Below are positions 1 to 8,824 of a DNA stretch of 35,376 nt, piece by piece (positions within the stretch are counted from its first letter, which is position 1; every line of letters starts with the position of its first letter). Source of the DNA: Actinomycetes bacterium (GTDB lineage Bacteria > Actinomycetota > Acidimicrobiia > Acidimicrobiales > RAAP-2); contig JAKAQM010000006.1 in assembly GCA_021822565.1 (NCBI GenBank), positions 1-35,376 on the forward strand, read 5' to 3'. Both the position numbers and the translations under genes were made by a program. A model generated the notes under the pieces. That model was not told where the DNA came from. It was given only the letters and a program-made list of their open reading frames with translations, and did not search any database.

Positions 1-8
1 GGCGGTAG
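1..8 (+). CDS. possible last codon and stop of rplB (uL2), truncated by the window edge
   Basis: In the third frame the first bases read CGG TAG, an arginine codon and a stop, directly before the ribosome binding site of rpsS. In S10-type operons rplB precedes rpsS, and uL2 usually ends in basic residues, so this is probably the tail of rplB. Only one codon is visible, so the call rests on gene order alone. Confidence 0.3.
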
Positions 9-20
9 CAGGAGGTCGCG

Positions 21-299
21 GTGCCGCGCAGCGTGAAGAAGGGTCCGTTCGTGGACGATCATCTGCTGAAGAAGGTCGATGCGCTGAATGCGACGGGGGA
101 GAAACGAGTCATCAAGACCTGGTCCCGCCGCTCGACCATCATCCCGGACATGGTCGGCCACACCATCGCCGTGCACGACGGTCGACGCCACGTCCCCGTG
201 TACGTGACCGAGTCGATGGTCGGGCACAAGCTCGGAGAATTCGCCCCTACGCGCACGTTCCGCTACCACGCCGGCCAAGAGCGGGCGGGGAGGCGCTGA
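21..299 (+). CDS. rpsS: 30S ribosomal protein uS19
   Basis: This 92-residue protein has the full length of uS19, a small-subunit head protein that contacts uS13 and tRNA. The N-terminal [18 protein letters not shown] and the central [20 protein letters not shown] segments are hallmark uS19 sequence. The start is GTG, with an AGGAGG ribosome binding site at 10-15 five bases upstream. It is followed after one base by rplV, the normal S10-operon order. Nothing about the protein is unusual. Confidence 0.97.
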   Translation: MPRSVKKGPFVDDHLLKKVDALNATGEKRVIKTWSRRSTIIPDMVGHTIAVHDGRRHVPVYVTESMVGHKLGEFAPTRTFRYHAGQERAGRR

Positions 300-300
300 C

Positions 301-987
301 ATGCCGGGATCCAAGACCAACGAGCGTCCCGGGACGCGCGCGGTGCTGCGGCACTGTCGAATGTCGGCGAGCAAGGCGCGAGTCGTGCTGAACCTGATCC
401 GCGGCCAGGACGTCGATCACGCAGCTGAGATCCTCCGCGACACCTCGCGCGAAGCCGCGGAGATCGTGGGCAAGCTGCTCGCCTCGGCGGTCGCCAACGC
501 CGTGCACAACGACGGCGAGGATGCAGAGGAATTGTACGTGTCGGCCTGCTATGCGGACGAGGGCGTGACGTTGAAGCGCTGGAGACCGCGGGCACGGGGA
601 CGTGCGACTCGGATCCGCAAGCGCGGTTGTCACATCACGGTCATCGTGAGCCGGATGCCCGAGGACCGGCTTGCCCGGCGTCGCGCCGAGCGGCAGGCCG
701 CCGGGGCGCAGCGCCAGCGGCGAGTTGCGGAGTCGCGCCGGCGTGCTGACCTCGCAGGACGCTTGTCGCGTCGCCGCCACGCGGCCGAAGCCGCTGCCGC
801 CATCGACGTCGAGCAGCCTGAGGTGGAGCTCGTGGCCGACGAGGAGCTCGAAGAGCTCGTCGACGAGCGAGCGTCCTCCACGACGGGCACGGTTGCACAG
901 GCCGAGGAGCCGGAGGCCGCAGCCGGCGAGGCCTCCGGCGGTGCGGAGGGCGACGATGCCGAGGGCGAGAGCGAGAAGGGCGAGTAG
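301..987 (+). CDS. rplV: 50S ribosomal protein uL22 with a long C-terminal extension
   Basis: uL22 lines the peptide exit tunnel of the large subunit. Residues about 1-121 are the normal domain: MSASKARVVLNLIRG near the start, and the tunnel-hairpin region RWRPRARGRATRIRKRGCHI. The usual length is 110-130 residues, but this protein has 228. The extra part is Arg-rich up to about residue 160 and then strongly acidic and Ala/Glu/Gly-rich to the end. The ATG start lies one base after the rpsS stop, and the TAG stop touches the rpsC ATG. The extension stays in frame without stops and uses codons like the core, so it is probably translated; its function is unknown. Confidence 0.95.
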   Translation: MPGSKTNERPGTRAVLRHCRMSASKARVVLNLIRGQDVDHAAEILRDTSREAAEIVGKLLASAVANAVHNDGEDAEELYVSACYADEGVTLKRWRPRARGRATRIRKRGCHITVIVSRMPEDRLARRRAERQAAGAQRQRRVAESRRRADLAGRLSRRRHAAEAAAAIDVEQPEVELVADEELEELVDERASSTTGTVAQAEEPEAAAGEASGGAEGDDAEGESEKGE

Positions 988-2328
988 ATGGGCCAGAAGG
1001 TCAACCCCTACGGCTTCCGGCTTGGTGTCACCACCGACTGGAAGTCCCGTTGGTTCGAGGAGCGCCACTACCGCGACTTCGTGGTCGAGGACTGGAGGAT
1101 CCGCGACTACCTGATGTCGCAGCTCGAGGCTGCAGCGGTCAGCCGCATCGAGGTCGAACGTACGCGGGATCGGCTGCGCGTCGACATCCATACCGCGCGG
1201 CCGGGCATTGTCATCGGCCGCCGCGGAGCGGAGGCCGATCGGCTGAAGAAGAAGCTCGAGGAGATCACGGGTCTGCAGAACCGGATCCAGCTGAACATCC
1301 AAGAGATCAAGCAGCCCGAGCTCGACGCCGCGCTGATCGCCCAGGGCATCTGTGACCAGCTCGCCCGGCGCGTCGCGTTCCGTCGCGCGATGAAGCGGGC
1401 CATCCAGACCGTCCAGAAGGCCGGTGCGCAGGGCGTTCGTGTGCAGTGCTCTGGCCGCCTCGGCGGCTCGGAGATGGCTCGCAAGGAGTCCTACCGGGAG
1501 GGACGCGTACCGTTGCACACCTTGCGCGCCGACATCGACTACGGGTTTCGTGAGGCAAGGACCACGTCGGGTCGCGTGGGGGTGAAGGTCTGGATCTACA
1601 AGGGTGACATTCTCCCGTACAAGGTGTCGATCGAGGAAAAGATCACCCGCGAAGCAGCGATGGCGGTAGGAGAGACCTCTGGCCAGGGCAGGCCGCGCCG
1701 GCTCATCACCGCTGGTGGTGGACGTCGGCGCGCCGGCTTGGGCGCGCCGGGTGCCGGCGCGGCTGAGCTGGCCGCCGAAGAGCTGGCCGCCGAAGAGCTC
1801 GCCGCCGAAGAGCTCGCTGCCGAGCCGGCCCCACCCGCCGCGCATGCCGCACCCGCCGCCGAGCCGGCCCCACCCGCCGCGCAGGTCGCACCCGCTGCCG
1901 AGCCGGCGGTCGTTGCCGAGCAAGCCGTTCCCGCTGCCGAGCCGGCGGTCGTGGCCGAGCAAGCCGTTCCTGCCGCCGCGCCGGCGGTCGTCGCCATGGA
2001 CACGGCTGCAGCGTCGGAGGAGGGGACGCACCCTCCCGCCGCGACAGCGACAGCGACAGCGACAGCGACCGCGACAGCGACAGCGACCGCGACACAGGCC
2101 GCCCCAGGCGTAGCGCACGGCGCTGCTGCTCCCGCCGCTGCTGCTCCCACGCACGAACCGGTTCCCGCCAGCGAGGTCGAAGAGGGTGCTCCGGCGGCCT
2201 CGGACCTCCTTGCACCGCCTCCCGAGCCCGACGAGCTCGAGCGGCAGCTGGCGGAGGACGAGGAGATGGAGCGTCGCAGCCGGCATGAGCACCACGAAGC
2301 GCCGCACTTCCGCCGGGAGGTGGACTGA
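988..2328 (+). CDS. rpsC: 30S ribosomal protein uS3 with a ~220-residue low-complexity C-terminal extension
   Basis: uS3 sits at the mRNA entry channel. Residues 1-225 form the ordinary protein: the [14 protein letters not shown] start, a KH domain with the GRRG loop, and the C-terminal domain ending near [13 protein letters not shown]. Family members usually have 210-280 residues; this one has 446. The extra part holds four ELAAE repeats (residues 260-279), a 13-residue Pro/Ala repeat (280-336), nine Ala-Thr pairs (352-369), and an acidic tail ending in a His/Glu-rich segment. The ATG start abuts the rplV stop, and rplP starts one base after the stop. The tail's function is unknown, and it looks intrinsically disordered. 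Confidence 0.96.
   Translation: MGQKVNPYGFRLGVTTDWKSRWFEERHYRDFVVEDWRIRDYLMSQLEAAAVSRIEVERTRDRLRVDIHTARPGIVIGRRGAEADRLKKKLEEITGLQNRIQLNIQEIKQPELDAALIAQGICDQLARRVAFRRAMKRAIQTVQKAGAQGVRVQCSGRLGGSEMARKESYREGRVPLHTLRADIDYGFREARTTSGRVGVKVWIYKGDILPYKVSIEEKITREAAMAVGETSGQGRPRRLITAGGGRRRAGLGAPGAGAAELAAEELAAEELAAEELAAEPAPPAAHAAPAAEPAPPAAQVAPAAEPAVVAEQAVPAAEPAVVAEQAVPAAAPAVVAMDTAAASEEGTHPPAATATATATATATATATATQAAPGVAHGAAAPAAAAPTHEPVPASEVEEGAPAASDLLAPPPEPDELERQLAEDEEMERRSRHEHHEAPHFRREVD
1765..1824 (+). repeat. 15-bp tandem repeat, four copies, coding ELAAE in uS3
   Basis: Four successive in-frame units of the type GAGCTGGCCGCCGAA lie at 1765-1779, 1780-1794, 1795-1809 and 1810-1824. The first two are identical; the later ones differ only at synonymous positions. 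This is coding minisatellite sequence within the uS3 tail. Confidence 0.95.
1825..1995 (+). repeat. 39-bp tandem repeat coding a 13-residue Pro/Ala unit in uS3
   Basis: Units begin at 1825, 1864, 1903 and 1942, with a partial fifth at 1981. The first two encode PAPPAA(H/Q)(A/V)APAAE, and the next two encode [12 protein letters not shown](E/A). The paired similarity suggests two rounds of duplication. All units keep the reading frame. Confidence 0.93.
2041..2094 (+). repeat. hexanucleotide GCGAC(A/C) repeat, nine copies, coding (Ala-Thr)9 in uS3
   Basis: Nine contiguous GCGACA or GCGACC units encode alternating Ala and Thr. A run this regular inside an essential ribosomal gene is a candidate for replication slippage. 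Gain or loss of a unit would keep the frame. Confidence 0.95.
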
Positions 2329-2329
2329 G

Positions 2330-2767
2330 ATGCTCATGCCGCGCAAGGTGAAGCACCGTAAGCAGCAGCGGGGCCGGCTCACCGGTGCCGCCAAAGGCGG
2401 CACGACCGTCACCTTCGGGGACTTCGGGATCCAGGCGCTGGAACCAGGGTGGCTCACCGCGCGCCAGATCGAGGCCGCTCGTATCGCGATGACCCGCCAT
2501 GTGCGGCGTGGTGGGAAGATCTGGATCCGGGTCTTCCCCGACAAGCCGGTCACCCAGAAGCCAGCCGAGACCCGGATGGGCTCGGGCAAGGGCAACCCGG
2601 AGCACTGGGTCGCGGTCGTGCGTCCGGGGCGGGTCCTCTTCGAGCTGTCCGGCGTCGACCAGCAGCTGGCGCAGGCTGCGATGGAACGGGCGATCCAGAA
2701 GCTGCCGATGAAGGCCCGTTTCGTGGTGCGTCCTGGCACCCATGGCGCAGCGGAGGTACAGGTGTGA
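2330..2767 (+). CDS. rplP: 50S ribosomal protein uL16
   Basis: This 145-residue uL16 contributes to the A-site and tRNA-binding region of the large subunit. It carries the family markers [13 protein letters not shown] near the start, the Arg-rich [15 protein letters not shown] segment, and [21 protein letters not shown]. The chosen ATG follows GGGAGG at 2315-2320 and lies one base after the rpsC stop; an ATG two codons later is an alternative. Its stop overlaps the rpmC start. Confidence 0.97.
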   Translation: MLMPRKVKHRKQQRGRLTGAAKGGTTVTFGDFGIQALEPGWLTARQIEAARIAMTRHVRRGGKIWIRVFPDKPVTQKPAETRMGSGKGNPEHWVAVVRPGRVLFELSGVDQQLAQAAMERAIQKLPMKARFVVRPGTHGAAEVQV

Positions 2768-3045
2768 GGGCATCCATGGAGTACGCCGGCATGGGGCAGG
2801 GCGAGCTCGAGGACAAGCTCGCCGAGTCGCGCAAGGAACTGTTCAACCTGCGTTTCCAGAAGGCCACCGGTCAGCTGGACAACACCGCGCGCATCGGGCT
2901 GGCGAAGAAGGAGATTGCCCGGCTCCTCACCGTGCTCCGACAGCGCGATCTCGAAGCCGGCCTGGAGATCGAGCGCCGTGCCACCTCGTGGGTCGCCGGT
3001 CCGGCGAGCAGCGGCGAGGGCACCGGAGATGAGGAGGAGGCGTGA
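2764..3045 (+). CDS. rpmC: 50S ribosomal protein uL29 with an acidic C-terminal tail
   Basis: uL29 is a two-helix protein next to the exit tunnel. The core [19 protein letters not shown] and the following [20 protein letters not shown] are typical. The protein has 93 residues, against 60-80 usually, because of a tail ending in [13 protein letters not shown] at 2764 forms a GTGA overlap with the rplP stop and has GGAGG seven bases upstream; ATG at 2776 is a less well placed alternative. The stop forms TGATG with the rpsQ start. Confidence 0.93.
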   Translation: MRASMEYAGMGQGELEDKLAESRKELFNLRFQKATGQLDNTARIGLAKKEIARLLTVLRQRDLEAGLEIERRATSWVAGPASSGEGTGDEEEA

Positions 3046-3335
3046 TGCCCGAGGGAGAGCACGTGTCCGACGGCAGCGCGGCCCGTCCGAACCGGCGAAA
3101 GGTCCGTGAAGGGACGGTCGTGTCCGACAAGATGCAGGCGACGCTCGTCGTCGCCGTGGTCGAGCGCGTCCGTCACCCGCGCTACGGCAAGACCGTGCAG
3201 CGCACCAAGCGTCTCTACGTCCACGACGCCGAGGGGACCGCGAGAGTCGGCGATCGCGTGCGCGTGGTCGAGACGCGACCGCTCTCCAAGCTCAAGCGGT
3301 GGCGGTTGGCCGAGATCATGGAGCGAGCCCGATGA
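3045..3335 (+). CDS. rpsQ: 30S ribosomal protein uS17
   Basis: uS17 is an OB-fold primary 16S rRNA binder. The sequence [20 protein letters not shown], the [18 protein letters not shown] segment and [12 protein letters not shown] identify it. The N-terminus is about 15 residues longer than the minimal family member. The start is taken at ATG 3045 in a TGATG overlap behind a GAGGAGGAGG stretch (3031-3040); GTG at 3042 is possible. The end overlaps rplN by ATGA. Confidence 0.96.
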   Translation: MPEGEHVSDGSAARPNRRKVREGTVVSDKMQATLVVAVVERVRHPRYGKTVQRTKRLYVHDAEGTARVGDRVRVVETRPLSKLKRWRLAEIMERAR

Positions 3336-3700
3336 TCCAGCAGGAGTCGCGTCTCCGGGTTGCGGACAATTCGGGCGCGCGTGAGGTGCTGTGCATCCGC
3401 GTGCTCGGCGGGTCCCGGCGACGCTACGCGACCATCGGCGATGTCTTCGTGGCCACCGTCAAGGACGCGATCCCCGGCGCCGCCGTGAAGAAGGGTGACG
3501 TGGTGAAGTGCGTCGTCGTGCGGACCGTGAAGGAGAAGCGCCGGCCCGACGGCAGCTATATCCGGTTCGACGAGAACGCTGCGGTCCTCATCAACGACCA
3601 GCAGCAGCCTCGAGGAACCCGCATCTTCGGGCCGGTCGGACGCGAGCTGCGTGACAAGAAGTTCATGAGGATCGTCTCACTCGCGCCGGAGGTGCTGTGA
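3332..3700 (+). CDS. rplN: 50S ribosomal protein uL14
   Basis: This 122-residue uL14 matches the family length exactly. It lies at the subunit interface. Recognition rests on [20 protein letters not shown] at the start, [14 protein letters not shown] in the middle, and [20 protein letters not shown] at the end. The ATG overlaps the rpsQ stop (ATGA), so an in-frame start further upstream is not needed. Its own stop forms TGATG with rplX. Confidence 0.97.
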   Translation: MIQQESRLRVADNSGAREVLCIRVLGGSRRRYATIGDVFVATVKDAIPGAAVKKGDVVKCVVVRTVKEKRRPDGSYIRFDENAAVLINDQQQPRGTRIFGPVGRELRDKKFMRIVSLAPEVL

Positions 3701-4008
3701 TGCGCGTGCGGAAGGGCGACCGCGTGGTGGTGCGCACGGGCAAGTACAAGGGGCGCCGCGCTGACGTCGTGCGTGCGCTGCCGTCGGAGGGCAAGGTCGT
3801 GCTCGAGGGGGTCAACGTCGCGAAGCGCCATGCCAAGCCGACCGCCCAGACGTACCAGGGCGGCATCATCGACAAGTTCATGCCGATCCCCGTGTCGTCC
3901 GTGTCGATCATCTGCAAGTCCTGTGGCGAGCCCACGCGCGTCGGCATGCGGGTGGACGACCAGGGCCGCAAGGTCCGCGTGTGCCGCAAGTGCGGAGGTG
4001 AGCTGTGA
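3700..4008 (+). CDS. rplX: 50S ribosomal protein uL24 with C-terminal zinc ribbon
   Basis: uL24 is an assembly initiator of the large subunit. The KOW motif is visible as [20 protein letters not shown], followed by [12 protein letters not shown]. The C-terminus carries CKSCGEP and CRKCGGEL, two CxxC pairs forming a zinc ribbon present in only part of the family. There are 102 residues. GGAGGTG at 3688-3694 supports ATG 3700 over GTG 3697. The stop overlaps the rplE start as GTGA. Confidence 0.96.
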   Translation: MRVRKGDRVVVRTGKYKGRRADVVRALPSEGKVVLEGVNVAKRHAKPTAQTYQGGIIDKFMPIPVSSVSIICKSCGEPTRVGMRVDDQGRKVRVCRKCGGEL

Positions 4009-4730
4009 GCCCGTCGAAGGCGGCGAAGTCCGCGACCGCGAAGAAGGCCACCGGCGTGAAGAAGGCGGCGGGTCGTGCCGGTCAGCGGACGGCTCCGCAA
4101 TCCTCCAGGGCGGCAGGGACCCGCTCCGTCCCCGACATCGAGCGGACGGCCGGACGCGCCGCGGGCAGCGCCGGTGCCGCCGTGCCTCGCCTGAAGACCC
4201 GCTACCGCGACGAGGTGCAGGGCCGGCTCATGGGAGAGCTGGCGCTCACGAATGTGATGGAGGCGCCCCGCCTCGAGAAGATCGTGGTCAACATGGGCGT
4301 CGGCCGTGCGACCCAGCAGTCGTCGCTCATCGAGGGTGCCCAGCGCGACATCGAGGTCATCACCGGCCAGAAGTCGGTCGTCACCCGTGCCAAGAAGTCG
4401 ATCGCCGGCTTCAAGCTGCGCGCCGGGATGCCCATCGGCGTCCGGGTGACGCTGCGCGGTGACCGGGCCTGGGAGTTCCTCGATCGGCTCATCAGCCTCG
4501 CGATCCCGAGGATCCGCGACTTCAGGGGGTTGTCACCGCGCTCGTTCGACGGCAGTGGCAATTACACGTTCGGGGTGAACGAGCAGCTGATCTTCCCCGA
4601 GATCGACTACGACCGCATCGACACGGTCCGTGGCATGGACATCACGATCGTCACCACCGCCCGCACCGACGAGGAGGGCCGAGCGTTCCTACGTGCGTTC
4701 GGCTTCCCGTTCCGACAGGAGACCCGATAG
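4005..4730 (+). CDS. rplE: 50S ribosomal protein uL5 with a basic Ala/Lys-rich N-terminal extension
   Basis: uL5 binds 5S rRNA and the P-site tRNA region. The usual protein begins near [18 protein letters not shown]; the rest is canonical, with [31 protein letters not shown] and [14 protein letters not shown]. In front lies an unusual ~60-residue stretch rich in Lys, Ala, Arg and Ser. The GTG start at 4005 is well supported: a full GGAGGTGA (3994-4001) precedes it, and it overlaps the rplX stop. Total length is 241 residues against about 180-190. The role of the extension is unknown; its charge suggests RNA contact. Confidence 0.95.
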   Translation: MSPSKAAKSATAKKATGVKKAAGRAGQRTAPQSSRAAGTRSVPDIERTAGRAAGSAGAAVPRLKTRYRDEVQGRLMGELALTNVMEAPRLEKIVVNMGVGRATQQSSLIEGAQRDIEVITGQKSVVTRAKKSIAGFKLRAGMPIGVRVTLRGDRAWEFLDRLISLAIPRIRDFRGLSPRSFDGSGNYTFGVNEQLIFPEIDYDRIDTVRGMDITIVTTARTDEEGRAFLRAFGFPFRQETR

Positions 4731-4735
4731 GCATC

Positions 4736-4921
4736 ATGGCGAAGAAGGCACTCATCGAGAAGCAGCAGCGCACGCCGAAGTTCAAGGTGCGGGGGTACAC
4801 CCGGTGCAAGCGGTGTGGCCGGCCGAAGTCCGTCTACCGCAAGTTCGGGCTGTGCAGGATCTGCCTTCGACAGATGGTGCACGCCGGCGAGGTGCCGGGC
4901 GTGACCAAGGCGAGCTGGTAG
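4736..4921 (+). CDS. rpsZ: 30S ribosomal protein uS14, zinc-binding type Z
   Basis: The 61-residue length and the pattern C-x2-C-x12-C-x2-C (CKRCGRP to CRICL) identify the short, zinc-containing form of uS14. [20 protein letters not shown] and the C-terminal [11 protein letters not shown] are family-typical. It sits between rplE and rpsH as in most spc operons. Confidence 0.97.
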   Translation: MAKKALIEKQQRTPKFKVRGYTRCKRCGRPKSVYRKFGLCRICLRQMVHAGEVPGVTKASW

Positions 4922-4930
4922 GAGCGGGCG

Positions 4931-5335
4931 ATGACGATGACCGACCCCATCGCGGACATGCTCACCCGGATCCGCAATGCCAGCACCGCCCAGAAGGAGA
5001 CCGTCGCCATGCCGGGCTCCAAGCTCAAGGAGGCGCTCGCGCAGATCCTCGAGCGGGAGGGGTTCATCGCAGGGTACGCCGTGCGCCACGAGTCCGGTCG
5101 TCCCGGCTCGACCCTCGAGATCATGATGAAGTACTCGCCCGACAGGGTGCGCAGCATCGGAGGTATCCGCCGGGTGTCCAAGCCGGGACTGCGCATCTAT
5201 GCTCGCGCCGACAAGATGCCCCGCGTGCTCGGCGGCATGGGCGTTGCGGTGGTCTCCACCAGTCATGGCCTCATGACCGATCGTGAGGCGCGTCAGCGCC
5301 ATCTCGGTGGCGAGGTGCTCTGCCATGTGTGGTAG
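4931..5335 (+). CDS. rpsH: 30S ribosomal protein uS8
   Basis: uS8 is a primary 16S rRNA binder and, in some bacteria, a translational regulator of the spc operon. The 134 residues include [17 protein letters not shown] near the start and the C-terminal [20 protein letters not shown]. The ATG is preceded by AGGAG at 4920-4924. A 55-base spacer without visible signals separates it from rplF. Confidence 0.97.
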   Translation: MTMTDPIADMLTRIRNASTAQKETVAMPGSKLKEALAQILEREGFIAGYAVRHESGRPGSTLEIMMKYSPDRVRSIGGIRRVSKPGLRIYARADKMPRVLGGMGVAVVSTSHGLMTDREARQRHLGGEVLCHVW

Positions 5336-5390
5336 TGCGCTTCTGACGATCGGCAAGGCCGCGTGCTGCGCGAACGAAGGAGAGCGGTAG

Positions 5391-5930
5391 ATGTCCCGCA
5401 TCGGGCGTTCCCCGATCCCGGTCCCCCAGGGTGTCACCGTGGCGCTCGACGACCACACCGTGACCGTGACGGGTCCACAAGGCAAGCTGGCACGCCGGCT
5501 CCCCTTGGGGATCTCGGTCACCCAGGCCGAGGATGTGCTGAACGTCGCTCGGTCGGACGACGCCCGTGAGCAGCGCGCGCTCCACGGTCTCGCACGGTCG
5601 CTCGTGGCGAACATGGTGACCGGCGTCACGCAGGGCTTCTCGAAGGAGCTCGAGATCGTGGGGGTGGGCTACCGGGCCAACGCGCGAAGCCCGCAGGAGA
5701 TCGAGCTGGCCTTGGGTTTCTCGCACCCCGTCGTCGTGGACGCTCCTGACGGGATCAGCTTCGAGGTGCCCACGCCCACCAGGATCGTCGTGCGGGGTAT
5801 CGACAAGGAGCTCGTGGGCCAGGTGGCGGCCGACATCCGCAAGATCCGCAAGCCCGAACCGTACAAGGGCAAGGGCGTGCGCTATGCGGGAGAGCGCGTG
5901 CTGCGCAAGGCCGGGAAGGCGGCGAAGTGA
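5391..5930 (+). CDS. rplF: 50S ribosomal protein uL6
   Basis: uL6 lies near the sarcin-ricin loop and supports GTPase-factor binding. The 179-residue protein shows [19 protein letters not shown], the duplicated uL6 fold, and the C-terminal signature [26 protein letters not shown] at 5377-5384 places the ATG start. The end forms TGATG with rplR. Confidence 0.97.
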   Translation: MSRIGRSPIPVPQGVTVALDDHTVTVTGPQGKLARRLPLGISVTQAEDVLNVARSDDAREQRALHGLARSLVANMVTGVTQGFSKELEIVGVGYRANARSPQEIELALGFSHPVVVDAPDGISFEVPTPTRIVVRGIDKELVGQVAADIRKIRKPEPYKGKGVRYAGERVLRKAGKAAK

Positions 5931-6304
5931 TGGCTGGGACCGATCGCACGAAGGCACTGCGCGTGCGGCGCCATACCCGGGTGCGCCGGAAGGTCGTGGG
6001 CACCGCGGAGCGGCCGAGGCTCGCGGTCAGCCGGAGCCTCCGGCACATCACCGCCCAGGTCATCGACGACTCGAGCGGCCGCACGGTGGCGGCGGCCTCC
6101 ACGGCCGACCGCGAGCTACGCGCTGCACTTGCAGGCAAGGGCGGCGGTAACGTGGGCGCGGCTCAGGCCGTGGGACGGCTCGTCGCTTCCCGCGCGAAGG
6201 CCGCGGGTGTAGAGAAGGTCGTGTTCGACCGGGGCGGGTTCAAGTACCACGGCCGGGTTGCGGCGGTCGCGGATGCCGCTCGCAACGAGGGACTGGAGTT
6301 CTGA
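5930..6304 (+). CDS. rplR: 50S ribosomal protein uL18
   Basis: uL18 binds 5S rRNA together with uL5. The sequence shows [37 protein letters not shown] and [20 protein letters not shown], all standard. The 124-residue frame starts at ATG 5930 overlapping the rplF stop; GTG 5927 is an equally spaced alternative. Its end overlaps rpsE. Confidence 0.96.
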   Translation: MAGTDRTKALRVRRHTRVRRKVVGTAERPRLAVSRSLRHITAQVIDDSSGRTVAAASTADRELRAALAGKGGGNVGAAQAVGRLVASRAKAAGVEKVVFDRGGFKYHGRVAAVADAARNEGLEF

Positions 6305-6852
6305 TGACCGAGGCACAATTCGAGGAGCGGACCATCCGCGTGAACCGCGTCGCCAAGGTCGTGAAGGGCGGACGGCGGTTCTCGTTCGCTGCGCTCATGG
6401 TCATCGGCGACGGCAACGGCAAGGTCGGCCTGGGGTACGGGAAGGCGAAGGAAGCCGGCCTTGCGGTGCAGAAGGGCATCGAGGAGGCCCGCAAGAGCCT
6501 CTTCGAGGTGCCGCTTGCGGGATCCACGATCACGCATCCGGTGATCGGCCAGAGCGGCGCGGGCCGCGTGCTGCTCAAGCCCGCCGCCCCGGGGACCGGC
6601 GTGATCGCCGGTGGCGCCGCGCGGGCCATCTTGGAGATGGCGGGCATTCGCGACATCCTCGCCAAGTCGCTCGGCTCGTCCAACGGGATCAACGTCGCGC
6701 ACGCCACCATCGCGGGGCTCCGCGCGCTGCGCCGGCCCGACGAGGTCGCCGCACTGCGAGGGAAGGCCCCTGACGAGGTCACCCCGACCGGCGTGCTGCG
6801 GGCGTACCGCGAGCGTCGCCGGGAGGCTGACCTGTACGCCGAGGCGCGCTGA
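6304..6852 (+). CDS. rpsE: 30S ribosomal protein uS5
   Basis: uS5 acts in decoding fidelity and in the mRNA entry helicase. The protein has 182 residues, with the N-terminal double-stranded RNA-binding-like domain ([30 protein letters not shown]) and the C-terminal domain ([34 protein letters not shown]). The ATG overlaps the rplR stop (TGATG). Confidence 0.97.
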   Translation: MTEAQFEERTIRVNRVAKVVKGGRRFSFAALMVIGDGNGKVGLGYGKAKEAGLAVQKGIEEARKSLFEVPLAGSTITHPVIGQSGAGRVLLKPAAPGTGVIAGGAARAILEMAGIRDILAKSLGSSNGINVAHATIAGLRALRRPDEVAALRGKAPDEVTPTGVLRAYRERRREADLYAEAR

Positions 6853-6854
6853 TC

Positions 6855-7040
6855 ATGGCAGTGCTGCGGGTCACTCAGGTACGTTCGAAGATCGGCTCCA
6901 AGCCCAAGCACCGTGGAACCCTGCGCGCCCTCGGGCTGCGCGGCATCGGCCAGACCAACGAGCTGCCCGATCGCCCCGAGATCCGCGGGATGCTGGCTCG
7001 GGTCCCCCATCTCGTGACCGTCGAGGAGGTGTCGGAATGA
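6855..7040 (+). CDS. rpmD: 50S ribosomal protein uL30
   Basis: The 61-residue protein matches bacterial uL30: VTQVRSKIGSKPKHRGTLRA, then LGLRGIGQTNELPDRPEIRG, then VPHLVTVEEV. It starts two bases after rpsE and overlaps rplO by ATGA, the typical rpsE-rpmD-rplO order. Confidence 0.96.
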   Translation: MAVLRVTQVRSKIGSKPKHRGTLRALGLRGIGQTNELPDRPEIRGMLARVPHLVTVEEVSE

Positions 7041-7525
7041 AGCTGCACGACCTTGCCCCGGCTCCCGGCTCGCGTCGTCCGAAGCGCCGCGTCGGACGCG
7101 GCATCGGCGGGAAGGGCGGGAAGACCGCCGGGCGGGGGTCGAAGGGCCAACGCGCCCGCGACACCATCCCGGCGGGCTTCGAGGGCGGCCAGCTTCCGCT
7201 GATGCAGCGGATCCCGAAGCTGCGGGGCTTCAAGAACCCGTTCCGCATCGAGTACTCCCCGGTGAACCTCGACGAGGTGGGCGCGCTCGGGCTCTCGGAC
7301 CTCGGTCCCGACGAGCTGGTGGCGGCGAGGATCGTCCGCAAGGGGACACTCGTGAAGATCCTCGGCCGAGGGGAGCTGTCGCGGCCGGTGCGCGTGCGGG
7401 CGCACGCGTTCTCGGCGACGGCCGAAGCTGCGATCCTCGCCGCCGGGGGATCGGTGGAGCGCATCCCGCTGCCGTACGCATCGGGTCGCCCGCCTGCCCG
7501 CGGCAACGCGCTCATGAACCGCTGA
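7037..7525 (+). CDS. rplO: 50S ribosomal protein uL15
   Basis: uL15 is a late-assembly large-subunit protein. MKLHDLAPAPGSRRPKRRVG, the Gly-rich GRGIGGKGGKTAGRGSKGQ and FEGGQLPLMQRIPKLRGFKN are diagnostic. It has 162 residues. The start is set by GAGGAGGT at 7023-7030 and the ATGA overlap with rpmD. Confidence 0.97.
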   Translation: MKLHDLAPAPGSRRPKRRVGRGIGGKGGKTAGRGSKGQRARDTIPAGFEGGQLPLMQRIPKLRGFKNPFRIEYSPVNLDEVGALGLSDLGPDELVAARIVRKGTLVKILGRGELSRPVRVRAHAFSATAEAAILAAGGSVERIPLPYASGRPPARGNALMNR

Positions 7526-7530
7526 GGCCG

Positions 7531-8817
7531 ATGCTCGTCCGTCTCGGGAACATCTTCCGGGTTCCAGATCTACGGAACAAGGTGCTGTTCACCCTGGTGG
7601 TGATCGCCATCTACCAGGTCGGCGCCAACGTGCCGGTTCCCGGGGTCAGCTGGGTCCAGCTCACGAAGCTCACGAAGGCCGCAGGCTCCTCGGGCGTGCT
7701 CGGCTTCTTGAACCTCTTCTCCGGCGGCGCGCTGGTGCGGCTGGCGGTCTTCGGTCTGGGCGTCATGCCCTACATCACGAGCTCGATCATCATCCAGCTG
7801 CTGGCGACGGTGATCCCGAAGCTCGAGGAGTGGCGGGACCAGGGAGCCGTCGGCCAGAAGAAGATCACCCAGACGACGCGCTACCTCACGATCGCGCTGG
7901 CGCTCATGCAGTCCACCGGTCTCGTGTACGCCTTCCACGGCCACGATTCGGCGCTGATCGGCACGAACATCGACCTCATCCCGAAGTTCTCGGTCCCGCT
8001 CGCTGCCTTCATGGTGCTCTGCCTGACGGCGGGCACCGCCTTCGTGATGTGGCTCGCCGAGCTCATCACCCAGCGTGGCATCGGCCAGGGCATGTCGATC
8101 CTGATCTTCGCCAACGTCGTCGCTGCGATCCCGTCGGGCGGAAGGGGGCTCTACGAGGAGGGCGGGGCGTTCAAGTTCGGGGTCATCATCGCCGTTTCCC
8201 TCGTGCTGCTCGTCTGCATCGTGTTCATGACACAGGGACAGCGTCGGATCCCTGTCACCTTCGCCAAGCGCATGGCGGGCCGGAGGATGTACGGGGGCCA
8301 GAGCACCTACATCCCGCTCAAGGTCAACCAGTCCGGGGTCATCCCGATCATCTTTGCCAGCTCGGTGCTCTACATCCCGGTGCTGCTCAGCAACGTGGTG
8401 CCGGCTGGAGGGCTGCAGACCTGGGTACGCGACAACATCACGCCGACGTCGCTCTTCTACATCCTCATGTACTTCGTGCTCATCGTGGCGTTCACCTTCT
8501 TCTACGTGTACGTGGCGTTCGACCCTCACCAGCAGGCGGACATCATTCGTAAGCAGGGTGGGTTCGTGCCCGGGATCCGCCCTGGGGGGCCCACCGAGCG
8601 ATACTTCGCCCACATCCTGAACCGGATCACCGTGCCCGGTGCGCTCTTCCTCGGCGCGGTCGCCGTCATCCCGTCGCTCCTCATGGCGCTGTGGAACCTG
8701 AACCGCTTCCCCTTCTACGGGATCACCCTGCTCATCTCCGTCGGTGTCGCGCTGACAACCATGCGACAGATCGACAGCCAGCTCATGATGCGCAACTACG
8801 AGGGTTTCCTCAAGTAG
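7531..8817 (+). CDS. secY: protein translocase subunit SecY
   Basis: SecY forms the membrane channel of the Sec translocon. The 428-residue product has the expected pattern of about ten hydrophobic segments. These include the first helix near VLFTLVVIAIYQVGANVPVP (plug region following), the GLGVMPYITSSIIIQLL stretch, and the cytoplasmic loop FDPHQQADIIRKQGGFVPGI with PGGPTERY. It starts five bases after rplO, as in actinobacterial spc operons, which couples translocon supply to ribosome synthesis. Confidence 0.97.
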   Translation: MLVRLGNIFRVPDLRNKVLFTLVVIAIYQVGANVPVPGVSWVQLTKLTKAAGSSGVLGFLNLFSGGALVRLAVFGLGVMPYITSSIIIQLLATVIPKLEEWRDQGAVGQKKITQTTRYLTIALALMQSTGLVYAFHGHDSALIGTNIDLIPKFSVPLAAFMVLCLTAGTAFVMWLAELITQRGIGQGMSILIFANVVAAIPSGGRGLYEEGGAFKFGVIIAVSLVLLVCIVFMTQGQRRIPVTFAKRMAGRRMYGGQSTYIPLKVNQSGVIPIIFASSVLYIPVLLSNVVPAGGLQTWVRDNITPTSLFYILMYFVLIVAFTFFYVYVAFDPHQQADIIRKQGGFVPGIRPGGPTERYFAHILNRITVPGALFLGAVAVIPSLLMALWNLNRFPFYGITLLISVGVALTTMRQIDSQLMMRNYEGFLK

Positions 8818-8824
8818 GGCCTGA

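Noticed and set aside
2041-2094. GCGACA repeat as a frameshift-type phase variation switch
   Set aside because: The unit is six bases, so gain or loss does not change the frame; it can vary length but not switch uS3 off.
247-2739. 830-codon open frame on the minus strand opposite rplV-rpsC-rplP
   Set aside because: It is a mirror of strongly G/C-biased codons on the plus strand, has Arg/Gly/Leu-rich low-complexity composition, and overlaps three certain ribosomal genes entirely.
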